A DNA stretch of 63,287 nucleotides. Origin: CAVUXJ01 sp963814975 (GTDB lineage Bacteria > Acidobacteriota > Vicinamibacteria > Vicinamibacterales > CAVVIG01). Both the position numbers and the translations under genes were made by a program. The stretch is from positions 1 to 63,287 of the forward strand of contig CAWFFB010000002.1 of the NCBI GenBank assembly GCA_963814975.1. The letters are read 5' to 3'. The notes below the pieces were generated by a model. That model made no database searches. It had not been told where the DNA came from and saw nothing but the letters and a program-made list of their open reading frames with translations. Below, one piece after another: positions 46,274 through 55,114 of this stretch. The stretch's first letter is position 1, and each line of letters begins with the position of its first letter.

Positions 46274-47653
46274 ATGCACAACAAACACGAGTCGCCCTCT
46301 CCGACGCTCCGCGGTCGCGCTCGCGTGAGCGTCGGGTTTCTGTGTCTTTTGTCACTCTCATCCTCTCTAGCGCGTGCCGCCGAACCCGACTGGCCGCAGG
46401 TTGAAAGACACGCCCTCGAATTCCTCCAGCAGTACCTTCGCATTCGATCGATTAATCCTCCCGCCGACACCCGCGAAGCGGCGGCACTGATCAAGGCCGA
46501 GCTGGAACGCAACGGGCTCGTGCCCACCCTCTATGTAAGTGGAGCCGCTGGCCAGACCAATTTGGTCGTGCGGTTGAAGGGTCGCGATGCATCGAAGAAG
46601 CCGCTGCTGCTGTTGAACCATATGGACGTCGTCCCGGTAGACGAAAAAGCCTGGACACTCGATCCGTTCGGCGGCATTGTTCGCGATGGATACATCTGGG
46701 GTCGTGGAGCGCTCGACATGAAAGGCCTCGGCGTGCAGCAAATGATGGCATTGATCGCGCTGCACAACGCCGGCATGATGCCCTCGCGCGACATCGTGAT
46801 GCTTGCGACCGCTGACGAGAAGGGGCACGGAGAACTCGGCGGCATCGAGTGGATGATGAACAATCGCTTCGCCGAGATCGACGCCGAGTACGTCCTGGAC
46901 GAGGGTGGCATGGGGTCGCGCGACGCCCTGGCCGCGAAGAGGCTGGTATTCGGGATTTCAGTCGGCGACAAGGTCGTGGTGTGGCTTCGCTTGCGCGCGA
47001 CCGGCACCGCCGGCCACGGTTCCCAGCCGATCTCGGACAACGCCAATATGATTCTTCTCGAGGCTATCCGAAAGGCGACGACCCTGCCGCCAGGAGGCGC
47101 GCCGCATCCAATCGTTGAGGAGATGAGGCGGGCGATCGGAGGCGAATTCGCCCAGAACAGGTACACGGCGGCCATCCAGCGCAACACGATTTCGCTGACG
47201 ACGCTGGCGGCGGGCGTCGGATCGCCGGTCAAGGTCAACGTCATCCCTTCGACCAGCGAAGCAACGCTCGATTGCCGCGTTCTGCCAGGTGTCAATACCG
47301 ATGAATTCATCTCCGACTTGAAGGCGCGCATCGATGACCCGCGCGTGAGCGTCGAGGTTATTAGCGTCAACCCAGACCCCGGGGTCAGCAGCACCGCCAC
47401 GCCACTCTATGCCGCCATGCGCCAGGTCGTTCTCAAGCATTATCCTGAGGCCATCATCACGCCAATGGTCGTGTCCCACGGAACGGACTCTGCGTTTCTC
47501 CACAGGCGCGGCGTCATCAAATACGGCTTCACTCCGATGGTTCTCGACATGGACACCGCGGCGACCATGCATAGCGACCAGGAGCGGATTCCCATCGCAG
47601 CGTTTTCCAAAGGCATTCGCATTTTTTATGACTTACTGACATCGGACTTTTGA
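46274..47653 (+). CDS. Secreted M20/M28-type zinc metallopeptidase
   Basis: Starts at ATG 46274 with a signal peptide ending SLARAAEP. A two-domain M20 enzyme: LLLLNHMDVVPVDEKAW (zinc His and Asp), GRGALDMKG (bridging Asp), TADEKGHGELGG (catalytic Glu region), LDEGG, dimerisation strand GTAGHGSQPISDNANM, and a late VVSHGTDSAFLHRRG and MHSDQERIPI (zinc His). A complete 460-residue enzyme cleaving peptides or acyl-amino acids in the periplasm. The long minus frame 47400 to 46531 is a shadow. Confidence 0.92.
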   Translation: MHNKHESPSPTLRGRARVSVGFLCLLSLSSSLARAAEPDWPQVERHALEFLQQYLRIRSINPPADTREAAALIKAELERNGLVPTLYVSGAAGQTNLVVRLKGRDASKKPLLLLNHMDVVPVDEKAWTLDPFGGIVRDGYIWGRGALDMKGLGVQQMMALIALHNAGMMPSRDIVMLATADEKGHGELGGIEWMMNNRFAEIDAEYVLDEGGMGSRDALAAKRLVFGISVGDKVVVWLRLRATGTAGHGSQPISDNANMILLEAIRKATTLPPGGAPHPIVEEMRRAIGGEFAQNRYTAAIQRNTISLTTLAAGVGSPVKVNVIPSTSEATLDCRVLPGVNTDEFISDLKARIDDPRVSVEVISVNPDPGVSSTATPLYAAMRQVVLKHYPEAIITPMVVSHGTDSAFLHRRGVIKYGFTPMVLDMDTAATMHSDQERIPIAAFSKGIRIFYDLLTSDF

Positions 47654-47715
47654 GGTGGGTGTGAGGGGATCAGCCGCTACCACGGAAAGATTCCTCGCGA
47701 AAGGTTCCCTCGATA

Positions 47716-47904
47716 TTTGTCGCAGGGAAGAGCGACTGGGGCGTATTTCAGACCGCCGGCGCTTTTGAAAGCATGCCAAAGACGGCGTTCACTCGGATGG
47801 TTGGAGTGCACCTCGTCGAGGGAGCCGGACATTGGGTGCAACAGGAGCAGGCCGATGTCCTAGGCGAGTTGCTCTTGAAATTCCTGCCCAGCCAGCCGCG
47901 CTAA
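47716..47904 (+). pseudogene. Alpha/beta hydrolase (epoxide hydrolase-like), C-terminal remnant
   Basis: FVAGKSDWGVFQTAGAFESM, then GVHLVEGAGHWVQQEQADVL, carries the acid region and catalytic His of epoxide hydrolases; the rest of the gene is absent upstream. Confidence 0.6.
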
Positions 47905-47988
47905 CGGAAGCCGCATCCCGCGGGAAAAGTCTGGACGGATACATCCGGGTAAGCCGACCGGGTGAGCAACCCGCCGAGGAATGTCCCT

Positions 47989-48330
47989 ATGATTGCGATC
48001 ATGTGGCAGTTCGACGTCAAGAACGGACGCGAGACCGAATTCGAGGAGTTGTACGGCATTGATGGCGAATGGACCGCAATGAATCGCCACACGCGATCCT
48101 ACCTCGGCAGTTCCTTCCTTCATGACCAGAACCGCTCGTCTCGGTACATCGTCATCGAGTACTGGAGCGAGATGATCGTATACGAGCAGCACCGAACGTT
48201 TCGCTCGGCCGCGATAACCTCCCTCGAAGAGCGCAGTACGACGCTTGTCGACTCGGTCGAGCCGCTGGGAATCTTCACGGCACTTGATGTGCCCGAACGT
48301 TCCGGGCCGACTTGGTCACAGCGAAAATAG
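47989..48330 (+). CDS. Antibiotic-biosynthesis-monooxygenase (ABM) domain protein
   Basis: 113 residues from ATG 47989. The ferredoxin-like ABM fold is suggested by MIAIMWQFDVKNGRETEFEE, RSYLGSSFLHDQNRSSRYIV, EYWSEMIVYEQHRT and a C-terminal helix. Such dimers act in quinone or heme metabolism, or have no known role. Stand-alone gene; GTG at 47962 is a weaker start. Confidence 0.7.
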   Translation: MIAIMWQFDVKNGRETEFEELYGIDGEWTAMNRHTRSYLGSSFLHDQNRSSRYIVIEYWSEMIVYEQHRTFRSAAITSLEERSTTLVDSVEPLGIFTALDVPERSGPTWSQRK

Positions 48331-48707
48331 ACCTGTGCTTCCTCCGCGTGACGCGGTAGAAAGCGCGAGTCAACAGCATGGCCTGCCACATGTTCCCGGT
48401 CGCTCACGGCCGCCTCATTCGAGGAACGGTGGCGGCTGTGCCGCGTCCCGACCGGGATCAATGAGATCGAAGTCCACAAACGCGGATACGGACTCTCCGG
48501 GGTTACGAGGGCTTGGCCCGTAAACTCGACGAGCGTCGACGCTGTTCTTGACATCGAGCTGAAGCGCACACGCTGACCTTGACGCGCAGGTGCGCGACTG
48601 TCCGCGGATTGTCCACTCCGAGTACTTCAGGAGAGAGACTGCTGAAGAGGCAATATCGCCCCGCGAACCGAGTTTCGCGGAGGACGGACGTTCGTGGACG
48701 AGTCAGT
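48331..48707. other. Intergenic stretch with an unidentified plus-strand remnant
   Basis: 48451 to 48576 reads TGINEIEVHKRGYGLSGVTR, AWPVNSTSVDAVLDIELKR and stop, with coding character but no start. Family not recognised. The rest is empty. Confidence 0.35.
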
Positions 48708-49187
48708 TCAACGCTTCAGCGGGACCGCGCCAGACACGGAGACGCCGATGCCCCGCTCGTATACGAGCCGCGCGCCGCGTTCTCCAGTCTCGAAGAGACA
48801 CACAAGCGCGACAAGTGCTGCGACAACGAGCGCGGTCCGGATACCACGCTGCGGCTGCGGCCGCCGAAACCTCGCCCAGAGGCGGACCAGCGCAACAATC
48901 GCAAAGCTGATGGTCGTCGCCAACGCCCAGTTCCAGTGCTCTTGCACGATCGGATGGGCCATTCCCGGTATCAGCACCGTCGCCGCGGCCTGACGGCCGG
49001 TGAGATAGGCCGCCACCGCCGAAATGGCCCCGGCCGGATAGAGGAAGGAGGCGACCGCGTCGGCCCACGCTGGTCTAGGAAGCGCCAGGGCAAGCAGGTC
49101 CACCATCACGGCAGCCACCCACCACGCGATCGGGAAATGAATGACGAGCGGATGCAGGTTCGGCGCCCAGTCCGGAAGCAGCATCAT
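48708..49187 (-). CDS. DUF2231 integral membrane protein
   Basis: 159 residues, intact. The hallmark LLPDWAPNLHPLVIHFPIAW at the N-terminus has the paired His residues in the first membrane helix, followed by three further helices (DLLALALPRPAW, TISFAIVALVRLWAR, LVVAALVALVCLFETG). DUF2231 proteins are often encoded with redox enzymes and may carry heme. Last gene of the cytochrome run; 46 bp after the preceding stop. Confidence 0.85.
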   Translation of the reverse strand: MMLLPDWAPNLHPLVIHFPIAWWVAAVMVDLLALALPRPAWADAVASFLYPAGAISAVAAYLTGRQAAATVLIPGMAHPIVQEHWNWALATTISFAIVALVRLWARFRRPQPQRGIRTALVVAALVALVCLFETGERGARLVYERGIGVSVSGAVPLKR

Positions 49188-49233
49188 GCCTTGGGCCCGT
49201 ACACTGTGTGCGGTAGCGCAGCTTCCCGCGACA

Positions 49234-49968
49234 TCATGGCCCGAACGGCGCCAGCGGCATCACCAGCACGAACGAGAGCGACCACGGGCTCGCGCGCTGC
49301 ACGAATCGTTGGCTGCCAAGCACGTCTCCCGCCTTCGGCAGCCCAGTCGCGAGATAGTCGAGCGAGATCTCGGCTTCCACGTCGCGAAGCCAGCGCCCTT
49401 CCGGTAGCCGGTTGAAGAGATGAAATGCCGTGTCCCACTCGAAGTCCAGCTTGTGGGTGAACACGCTGCCTGCCGTGGGTTGAGCGGCGGGACTGAACTG
49501 GTCCACTACGTCGACATGAGACGACACCCACCCGCCAGTCTCCTCACCGGTCAGGAGATGGATGTTCAGCTCGGCTTCGATTTCGATACCGTTGTCCCGG
49601 ATGTCGCTCCGTCCGATGGCATGAGCCGCGGCGCCGGTGAACGGATTGACGTCCGTGGAGCCGAACGGCTTGAAAATCGCCTCGAGCGTCAGCCCCAGCC
49701 GGGGGACGGCCGTCGGGACGTCAAGGGCAAGAATCAGCTCAAACACCGCTTCACGTTTCTCGCGACCCGACTCGACCACGACACCGCCCTCGATCGTCTC
49801 GACGAGCGGCGCGCGGAACAGGTTCTCGATAGTCACGGTCGGCTCGATTTTCAACGCCGGCGCGCAGAGGATCCGGCACCGCTCCTCCTGCTGGGCAAGG
49901 AGCGGGCCCGGCCCGAATAGGACGAATACGGCCGCTGCTGCCGCTGCCCGGCGCATGCGATGAACCAT
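49234..49968 (-). CDS. Secreted or outer-membrane protein of unknown function
   Basis: 244 residues from ATG 49968 (VHRMRRAAAAAAVFVLFGPG) with a signal peptide ending LLAQQ. Two Cys (RCRILCAP) follow. The mature part is rich in beta strands (AVFELILALDVPTAVPRLGL, GIEIEAELNIHLLTGEE, FTHKLDFEWDTAFHLF, SLSFVLVMPLAPFG). It may be an outer-membrane barrel. It follows the octaheme gene by 29 bp, so it is probably co-transcribed. Confidence 0.7.
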   Translation of the reverse strand: MVHRMRRAAAAAAVFVLFGPGPLLAQQEERCRILCAPALKIEPTVTIENLFRAPLVETIEGGVVVESGREKREAVFELILALDVPTAVPRLGLTLEAIFKPFGSTDVNPFTGAAAHAIGRSDIRDNGIEIEAELNIHLLTGEETGGWVSSHVDVVDQFSPAAQPTAGSVFTHKLDFEWDTAFHLFNRLPEGRWLRDVEAEISLDYLATGLPKAGDVLGSQRFVQRASPWSLSFVLVMPLAPFGP

Positions 49969-49997
49969 GATCTCGTATGCCTCCCTGCCCGTGCTCG

Positions 49998-51242
49998 TCA
50001 CCGGGCAACCCGCCACGGGAGCACGCTCGGCCAGGTCCGCAGGGCTTCGATCGCCCATTCGTTGGACTTGTCCTTATGACACGACGTACAGGGATTCGGC
50101 ACGTCGTAGCGTTCCGACATGACCGGCGAAATGAACTTGAATGTGTGGCTGCGGACGTTGACGTTCGCAATGGTCTGCTCGATGGCGGGCATATGGCACG
50201 CGACACACTTGCTGCCCTCACTGTTCCGGGCGTGCTGAGTGTGGAACTCGATCGCGCCGCGCGGGCCAGGCTGCAGCACCGGATTGTGGCACTGCAGGCA
50301 GACGGCGTTTCCGGGCAGACGCAGGTCCGCCTCGTGTTCGGTCCCGTGCACGTCGTGGCAGGCGGAACACTGGACGCCCTTCACGTACATCTGGCTCTGC
50401 ACATAGTCGTTGCCCTGCATGCGATTCTTGTGCGCCGTCCCTTCAGGCCAGTGCGTGAAGGTCGCCGAACCGAGATGGTGTTCTTCGAGCTCCCACACAT
50501 CGGCCAGGCGGCCACCGGGCTGGTAGCCGACCGGCCAATCGTAATAGCGCCCCTCGATGGGATTGGTCCGAGGCTTGCCCTGAGAGTGACACTGTATGCA
50601 CACGTCGTCGGCCCGAACCCCATCGAGAGTGGCGGGGTTGACGATGGAAGTGGCTTTCTCGTCGCGGACGTGCGGGCCACCGGCGCCATGACATCGCTCG
50701 CAGCCGACGTTCCATTCGGTCACGGTTCGTGTCTTGACGTCGTAGTTCACCGAGTGACAGCCGTCACACAACGGGCCCGCCGGCCGCTGCATCTGGTCAT
50801 CGGGATAGACATTCGTCCACCAGTCGGTCCCGGGCCGCGGCGAATACGGCCGCCACGTCTTGTTCTGCACGTCCCATTGGGCCGGAAAGACAAAGTAGTC
50901 ATCCCCAACCTTCGTGAAGTAGCGCTGCTTCCACTTGCTGCCGTAGGTGAACGCCACGTCGTCTTTCTTGAAGGTGACGAGAGGGTTGGGTTTCACAAAA
51001 TCTCCGATGATGGCATCCGGATGCTGTTTCGGGTCTCGAACCACGTTGGCCATCAGCGTGGTTTTCCAGCGCCTGTAGATGTCGCGATGGCAGGATTCGC
51101 ACGCGGCGGAGCCGACGAACGGTTGGACGCTGGCGCTCGCGGGAGGCGGCGGCGATGGAGAGGCGCCGCAGGCGGCAACGACCAGCGCGCAGACGAGCGC
51201 GCCCCAGCGACTGACCCGGACATTCGCGGCCAGACTGTGCAT
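49998..51242 (-). CDS. Octaheme cytochrome c (lipoprotein)
   Basis: 414 residues from ATG 51242, with lipobox-like ALVVAACGASP. Eight CxxCH heme sites in order: CESCH, CDGCH, CERCH, CIQCH, CSACH, CLQCH, CVACH and CTSCH. The arrangement resembles cytochromes of the NapC-independent, tetrathionate/hydroxylamine-like multiheme group and the heme part of TPR-fused multiheme proteins; the TPR part is not present here (the protein ends 30 residues after the last heme). Located outside the inner membrane. The gene follows the DUF5916 barrel by 117 bp. Confidence 0.92.
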   Translation of the reverse strand: MHSLAANVRVSRWGALVCALVVAACGASPSPPPPASASVQPFVGSAACESCHRDIYRRWKTTLMANVVRDPKQHPDAIIGDFVKPNPLVTFKKDDVAFTYGSKWKQRYFTKVGDDYFVFPAQWDVQNKTWRPYSPRPGTDWWTNVYPDDQMQRPAGPLCDGCHSVNYDVKTRTVTEWNVGCERCHGAGGPHVRDEKATSIVNPATLDGVRADDVCIQCHSQGKPRTNPIEGRYYDWPVGYQPGGRLADVWELEEHHLGSATFTHWPEGTAHKNRMQGNDYVQSQMYVKGVQCSACHDVHGTEHEADLRLPGNAVCLQCHNPVLQPGPRGAIEFHTQHARNSEGSKCVACHMPAIEQTIANVNVRSHTFKFISPVMSERYDVPNPCTSCHKDKSNEWAIEALRTWPSVLPWRVAR

Positions 51243-51359
51243 CGGGCGTTGGACGAGGTCACAGCATTCCTGAGAATGCGTGCGACCGGGTTCTTGATGA
51301 AGACGGTTGAGCGTTCGACTTCGCATCACGGTTGGCCCCTCTCGGATCGCGTCGCCTGG

Positions 51360-53444
51360 TCAGAACACGGTCGTGGCCTTGAGAAAGAGCGTGTCGCCCT
51401 GCGTGGACCGCTGACCGAACGCGGCGGTGCCCCGCTGGTACGCGACCTGAATCGTCCCGAATGGAGGCCGATACCGGTACACGAAGACGACCTGGGCGTT
51501 CTTCCGATCGATGGCGGAGTTGGTCTGAAAGAACAGCCGCAGGAATAGATCTTTCGTGAAGAACTGGTCGGCTCGAAGGACGTGAATCCACGTCCCTTGT
51601 CCTTCAGGGTCCGGGTCGAGCACGAGGCGCTCCAGCGAGTACTCGGCCGAGAGCGCGGAAGTGACTTTGTGTCGTGCCGATGCCGTCCATAACAAAAAAT
51701 CGGCATCGAAGTTGTGGCCGAACTGGAGGCCCATCCGGACAGACTCATATTCCCGCGTGTTGTAACCGACATCCACACCGACCAGGCGGTTTCTGAAATC
51801 CTTCTCGAACAGTTTGTACTCCTCGGTCCATGACGCGCTCGCGCTCAGTCGATTCCGGAATTCGACGTTGAGGGATTCGTCCACCTTCCAGCTTCTCAAC
51901 ACGCCGGTCTGTCCCCAGTAGATGTTGTAGTTCGAGTTGTATCGGATCTGCTCGAATGCGCCGCTCCCGATCCACAGGGTCTTACTCGCCGCCGAGTCGA
52001 TCTCCCGCCGGTCGTCGTCGACAATCAGCCCGATGACATTCACGTTTTCCGCCACGTGCTCGCCCATGTGGCCATAGCGAACATGAAAGTGGCCTGTGGG
52101 CGAATCGTAGGACGGCCGGACGAAGAACACCTCAGTGCCGTGCCCGAAGTGCCCGTAACTCTTGATGACCTGTGCGGTCATCCCGAACGTTCGGCTGAAA
52201 AACAGGTTGGCGTCAGCGCTCGCACTGCCCTCGTCCACGCCCTCGAATCGCCGGTTGGCCACCATCATGGCGACGTTCGATCGGCCGGAGACGTCCCGCT
52301 GCGCGCGCGCCACGGTGTAGTTCGCTTGCCGATCCGCGCCGGGGATGTCGCCCTGCGCCGAGATCAACGCCATCGTCCAGGGTCCCTGTTTGCCCAGCAG
52401 TTTGCCGCCCGCGGTGATATCGGTAATCCTGCGTGAGTAGAACGTTCGAAACCGCTGGTTGAACTGTTCCTGGCCCTCGAGGAAGAACTGGCGTTTCTCG
52501 GGAAGGGAGAGCTCGAAGCGTGTCAGGTTGACCTGTTCCTGGTCCGCCTCGATCGTGGCGAAGTCCGGAAACAGGGTGCCGTACACCGCGGTCGTCGGCG
52601 TCAGGGCGTAGCGGCCGTCGATACCGGCTTCCCGGTGAGGCGCCACGCCGTCCTCCACTCGCACCAGGCCAAACGGCACCACCTGGATCCGATCGAGCGG
52701 CGGTGACACCGTCAATCCCACCAAGCGACCGGCCTGCGAGACGCGCCACTGGCTGTCGAGCGGACCGCTCCAGAAGCTCAGCTCCAGCGTTCGGCGACGA
52801 CTGCGGCCGAAGTTGATGCCCCACGTGCGATTCTCGCCGGCGACGTAGCGAATGGACGGGAGGGGGATGCTGAGCTCCGCAGACCACCCGTAATCCGTAC
52901 GGCGTGCCACGGATTCCCATGGGGCATCCCAGGTCGAGTCCGCGGTGCGCCCGTCGTCGGCGATCCGCCCGTCAGCCTGAGTGCCGAGGGCATTGGTGAT
53001 GAAGTAGTAGCCGGAACGGCGATCGAACGTCGTGTCGATGACGACGACGACGGCGTCGTCACGGAACAAGTCGGCGTCGCGCTGCGTGAGCTGGGCGGTG
53101 ATCGGCTCGGCATCCCACGCGCGAAACGCCACATATAAGTGATCGGCGTCGTGCAGCATCAGGGTGTCGGTACGGACATCGGACCGATCACCGCGCCGTG
53201 GTTCGTACTGGATGAAGCTCGTCGCGATCGCGGCTCCCTGCCACTCGCTGTCGCCCACCTCGCCGTCGATGACCGGTGGCTTCGTCGCGCGCACCGCTTT
53301 GATATCGGACGGCAGTGTAAGCGAGACGCCGGTCGTCTGTGCGCCGGCAATGCGGTTCAGGAGCAAGGCGCCGATCGTGATTCCTACGGCCGCACAACGT
53401 GAGTGCTGCCAATCTGCCCGCGCCCCGCATCGATGGTTTCGCAT
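51360..53444 (-). CDS. DUF5916 outer-membrane protein with CBM9-like domain
   Basis: 694 residues, intact. A signal-like segment (AAVGITIGALLLNRIAGAQ) is followed by a CBM9-like sandwich (PPVIDGEVGDSEWQGAA, DADHLYVAFRAWD, YYFITNALGTQADGRI). Then comes a long DUF5916 barrel with the EKRQFFLEGQEQFN and FYSRRITDITAGGKLLGKQG motifs, ending in FLKATTVF with C-terminal Phe. Role unsettled in the family; carbohydrate uptake or a surface conduit are proposed contexts. First gene of the run that includes the octaheme cytochrome. Confidence 0.88.
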   Translation of the reverse strand: MRNHRCGARADWQHSRCAAVGITIGALLLNRIAGAQTTGVSLTLPSDIKAVRATKPPVIDGEVGDSEWQGAAIATSFIQYEPRRGDRSDVRTDTLMLHDADHLYVAFRAWDAEPITAQLTQRDADLFRDDAVVVVIDTTFDRRSGYYFITNALGTQADGRIADDGRTADSTWDAPWESVARRTDYGWSAELSIPLPSIRYVAGENRTWGINFGRSRRRTLELSFWSGPLDSQWRVSQAGRLVGLTVSPPLDRIQVVPFGLVRVEDGVAPHREAGIDGRYALTPTTAVYGTLFPDFATIEADQEQVNLTRFELSLPEKRQFFLEGQEQFNQRFRTFYSRRITDITAGGKLLGKQGPWTMALISAQGDIPGADRQANYTVARAQRDVSGRSNVAMMVANRRFEGVDEGSASADANLFFSRTFGMTAQVIKSYGHFGHGTEVFFVRPSYDSPTGHFHVRYGHMGEHVAENVNVIGLIVDDDRREIDSAASKTLWIGSGAFEQIRYNSNYNIYWGQTGVLRSWKVDESLNVEFRNRLSASASWTEEYKLFEKDFRNRLVGVDVGYNTREYESVRMGLQFGHNFDADFLLWTASARHKVTSALSAEYSLERLVLDPDPEGQGTWIHVLRADQFFTKDLFLRLFFQTNSAIDRKNAQVVFVYRYRPPFGTIQVAYQRGTAAFGQRSTQGDTLFLKATTVF

Positions 53445-53558
53445 TCGGCTATTTCAGGTACGGCGAGCCGGCACGAGATCAGCCGTGTTCTGCTGTTTCC
53501 AGCTCCACGATCACCACCGCTGACGCACGAGACTTCTCCCCATGGCGGCGACGGCCGA

Positions 53559-54659
53559 TCATCGCGAAGAGCCTTTCGAGCGCTGACGTCTTGTGGACTG
53601 TCTGGCAACGGGTCGCGGCCCGACGCGACGTGCGGACTGCTCGAAGGATCGATACAGCGCCTCAAAGAGCGTCATGCCCTGCGCGAGCAGCGCGTCATCG
53701 TCGGCGTGCACGAACTGAAGCCCTTCGATGACCGCACCGATCGCAGCGGTCTCCGGGGCGCCAAAACGACCGTCCTTCAGGTCCAAATCGTGAACGAGGT
53801 CCGCGATCCGACGGACGGCCCCGTCACCGACCTCAAATGCCTTGCGCAGCGTCTCGAAGGTGCAGTCGTCGCCGCGGTGACTGAACTCGACCCCGAACAT
53901 ATCGAAAGGCACCGTATCTCGCGGCGCAGCCTCGCGGTCCGGCACGAAGCCGAACCGGGCCGCCGAGTCGATGAACCGGCTGATCAGCCAGGCCGATGCC
54001 ATGCGGTCGACACCAGGCCGCGGCCGCGTCACCCAGACGCGCCGTTGATACGCATCGATCTTGCCTGTTTTGCCGCCGATCGTGAGCGTCTTGCCGGCTG
54101 GCGCCGAGCCGCCTCGTGCCAGAAGCTCGGCGAACTGGTCGAGCAGTGTGAGGACGCGATCTCTGCCCGCACTTCCGAAGAAGTCCACGCGTTCGATCGC
54201 CGCACAACGCTGACGGAATGCGTCCAACACGCGGTGAGTGGCGGGAAGGCGCCCACTCGTCCGTGTTCTCCGTGCGCTCTGCTTTCCCAGCACCCGTTCG
54301 GCATCCCGAGCGAGTTCGGTATAGGCGTCCTGCCGCGATCGCCGAAACTCGTCGACGAGCGCATCGTCCGACCACGTGTCGAGATTCTCAGCGGCAAACA
54401 CACTCGCGTGTCCGCTGGCACCCTCGACTTCCGCCTTCAACCACTCGAAGTCTTCGCGGGCACCGGGCGAGTCCGGCAACACGTACACCGCCTGCTTGAT
54501 CACCACCGCCCCGATCTGCTGAAGTCGCCGCCAGACCCGCACCCGGAGGTTGGACGCGCGGGGCGGCAACTGATGGACAAACAGCAGCCACCGCCGGCCA
54601 TGGTGTTCGCCTGTCGGCGCAGCAGCGTGATCGGTGTGCGGCTTCGGACGGGCGCTCAT
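53559..54659 (-). CDS. chrB: ChrB-type chromate-responsive regulator/resistance protein
   Basis: 366 residues from ATG 54659. N-terminal half RWLLFVHQLPPRASNLRVRV, RRLQQIGAVVIKQAVYVLPD and REDFEWLKAEVE match ChrB; the C-terminal domain WVTRPRPGVDRMASAWLISR and FIDSAARFGFV, with FEVGD and HDLDLKDGRFGAPE, matches the chromate-resistance domain. In characterised systems ChrB controls the chromate exporter ChrA; no chrA is in the window. A palindrome lies 41 bp upstream. The plus-strand frame covering it is a shadow. Confidence 0.85.
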   Translation of the reverse strand: MSARPKPHTDHAAAPTGEHHGRRWLLFVHQLPPRASNLRVRVWRRLQQIGAVVIKQAVYVLPDSPGAREDFEWLKAEVEGASGHASVFAAENLDTWSDDALVDEFRRSRQDAYTELARDAERVLGKQSARRTRTSGRLPATHRVLDAFRQRCAAIERVDFFGSAGRDRVLTLLDQFAELLARGGSAPAGKTLTIGGKTGKIDAYQRRVWVTRPRPGVDRMASAWLISRFIDSAARFGFVPDREAAPRDTVPFDMFGVEFSHRGDDCTFETLRKAFEVGDGAVRRIADLVHDLDLKDGRFGAPETAAIGAVIEGLQFVHADDDALLAQGMTLFEALYRSFEQSARRVGPRPVARQSTRRQRSKGSSR

Positions 54660-54699
54660 CGACTGACCCGCCCCTGTTGCAACGCTGCTCCCATGAGAT

Positions 54700-54737
54700 C
54701 GTAACGAACGTTTCACATTATGTTGTGGAACGTTACG
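54700..54737 (-). promoter_or_regulatory. Imperfect palindrome upstream of chrB
   Basis: CGTAACG ... CGTTACG frame a CGTTTCACATTATGTTGTGG core, nested between two GATC sites. Position suggests an operator, possibly autoregulatory. Confidence 0.4.
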
Positions 54738-54758
54738 CGGGATCAAGGCTAACCAATC

Positions 54759-55073
54759 ATGAGTGGACTGGCCGATCGGCGCCGAAGAGGCAGGACTCAA
54801 CACTCACGAGGGTCTGTACCGATTCCACGCCCGAAACTACATGTCGTCCTGGGACCTTCCCCGGACGGCAGACCCGTCCGATTTCGTGTGACGATCGACG
54901 GCGCGCCACCTGGTAACAACCGCGGCATGGATCTCGATGCCGATGGCCAGGGCGTGGTGACCGGGCGGCGGCTCTATCAGCTGATCCGGCAGAGCGGCCA
55001 GATCGGCGACCGTACCTTCGAGATCCGGTTCCTCGATCCGGGCGTGCACGCTTACGCGTTCACCTTCGGCTAG
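54759..55073 (+). pseudogene. DipZ-type thioredoxin protein, C-terminal domain only
   Basis: LHVVLGPSPDGRPVRFRVTI, DGAPPGNNRGMDLDADGQG and TFEIRFLDPGVHAYAFTFG are the closing domain of DipZ (CcdA-thioredoxin-carbohydrate-binding-like fusion). The membrane and thioredoxin parts are missing. DipZ commonly precedes msrA, as here, so the pair was once complete. Confidence 0.7.
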
Positions 55074-55114
55074 AATTGAAGCTAGTCGGCGACACAGATC
55101 CCGAGAGGTCAGCC

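Noticed and set aside
49977..51548. 523-residue plus-strand frame
   Set aside because: Antisense to the octaheme cytochrome with its eight CxxCH sites.
53403..54704. 433-residue plus-strand frame
   Set aside because: Antisense to chrB; no recognisable domains.
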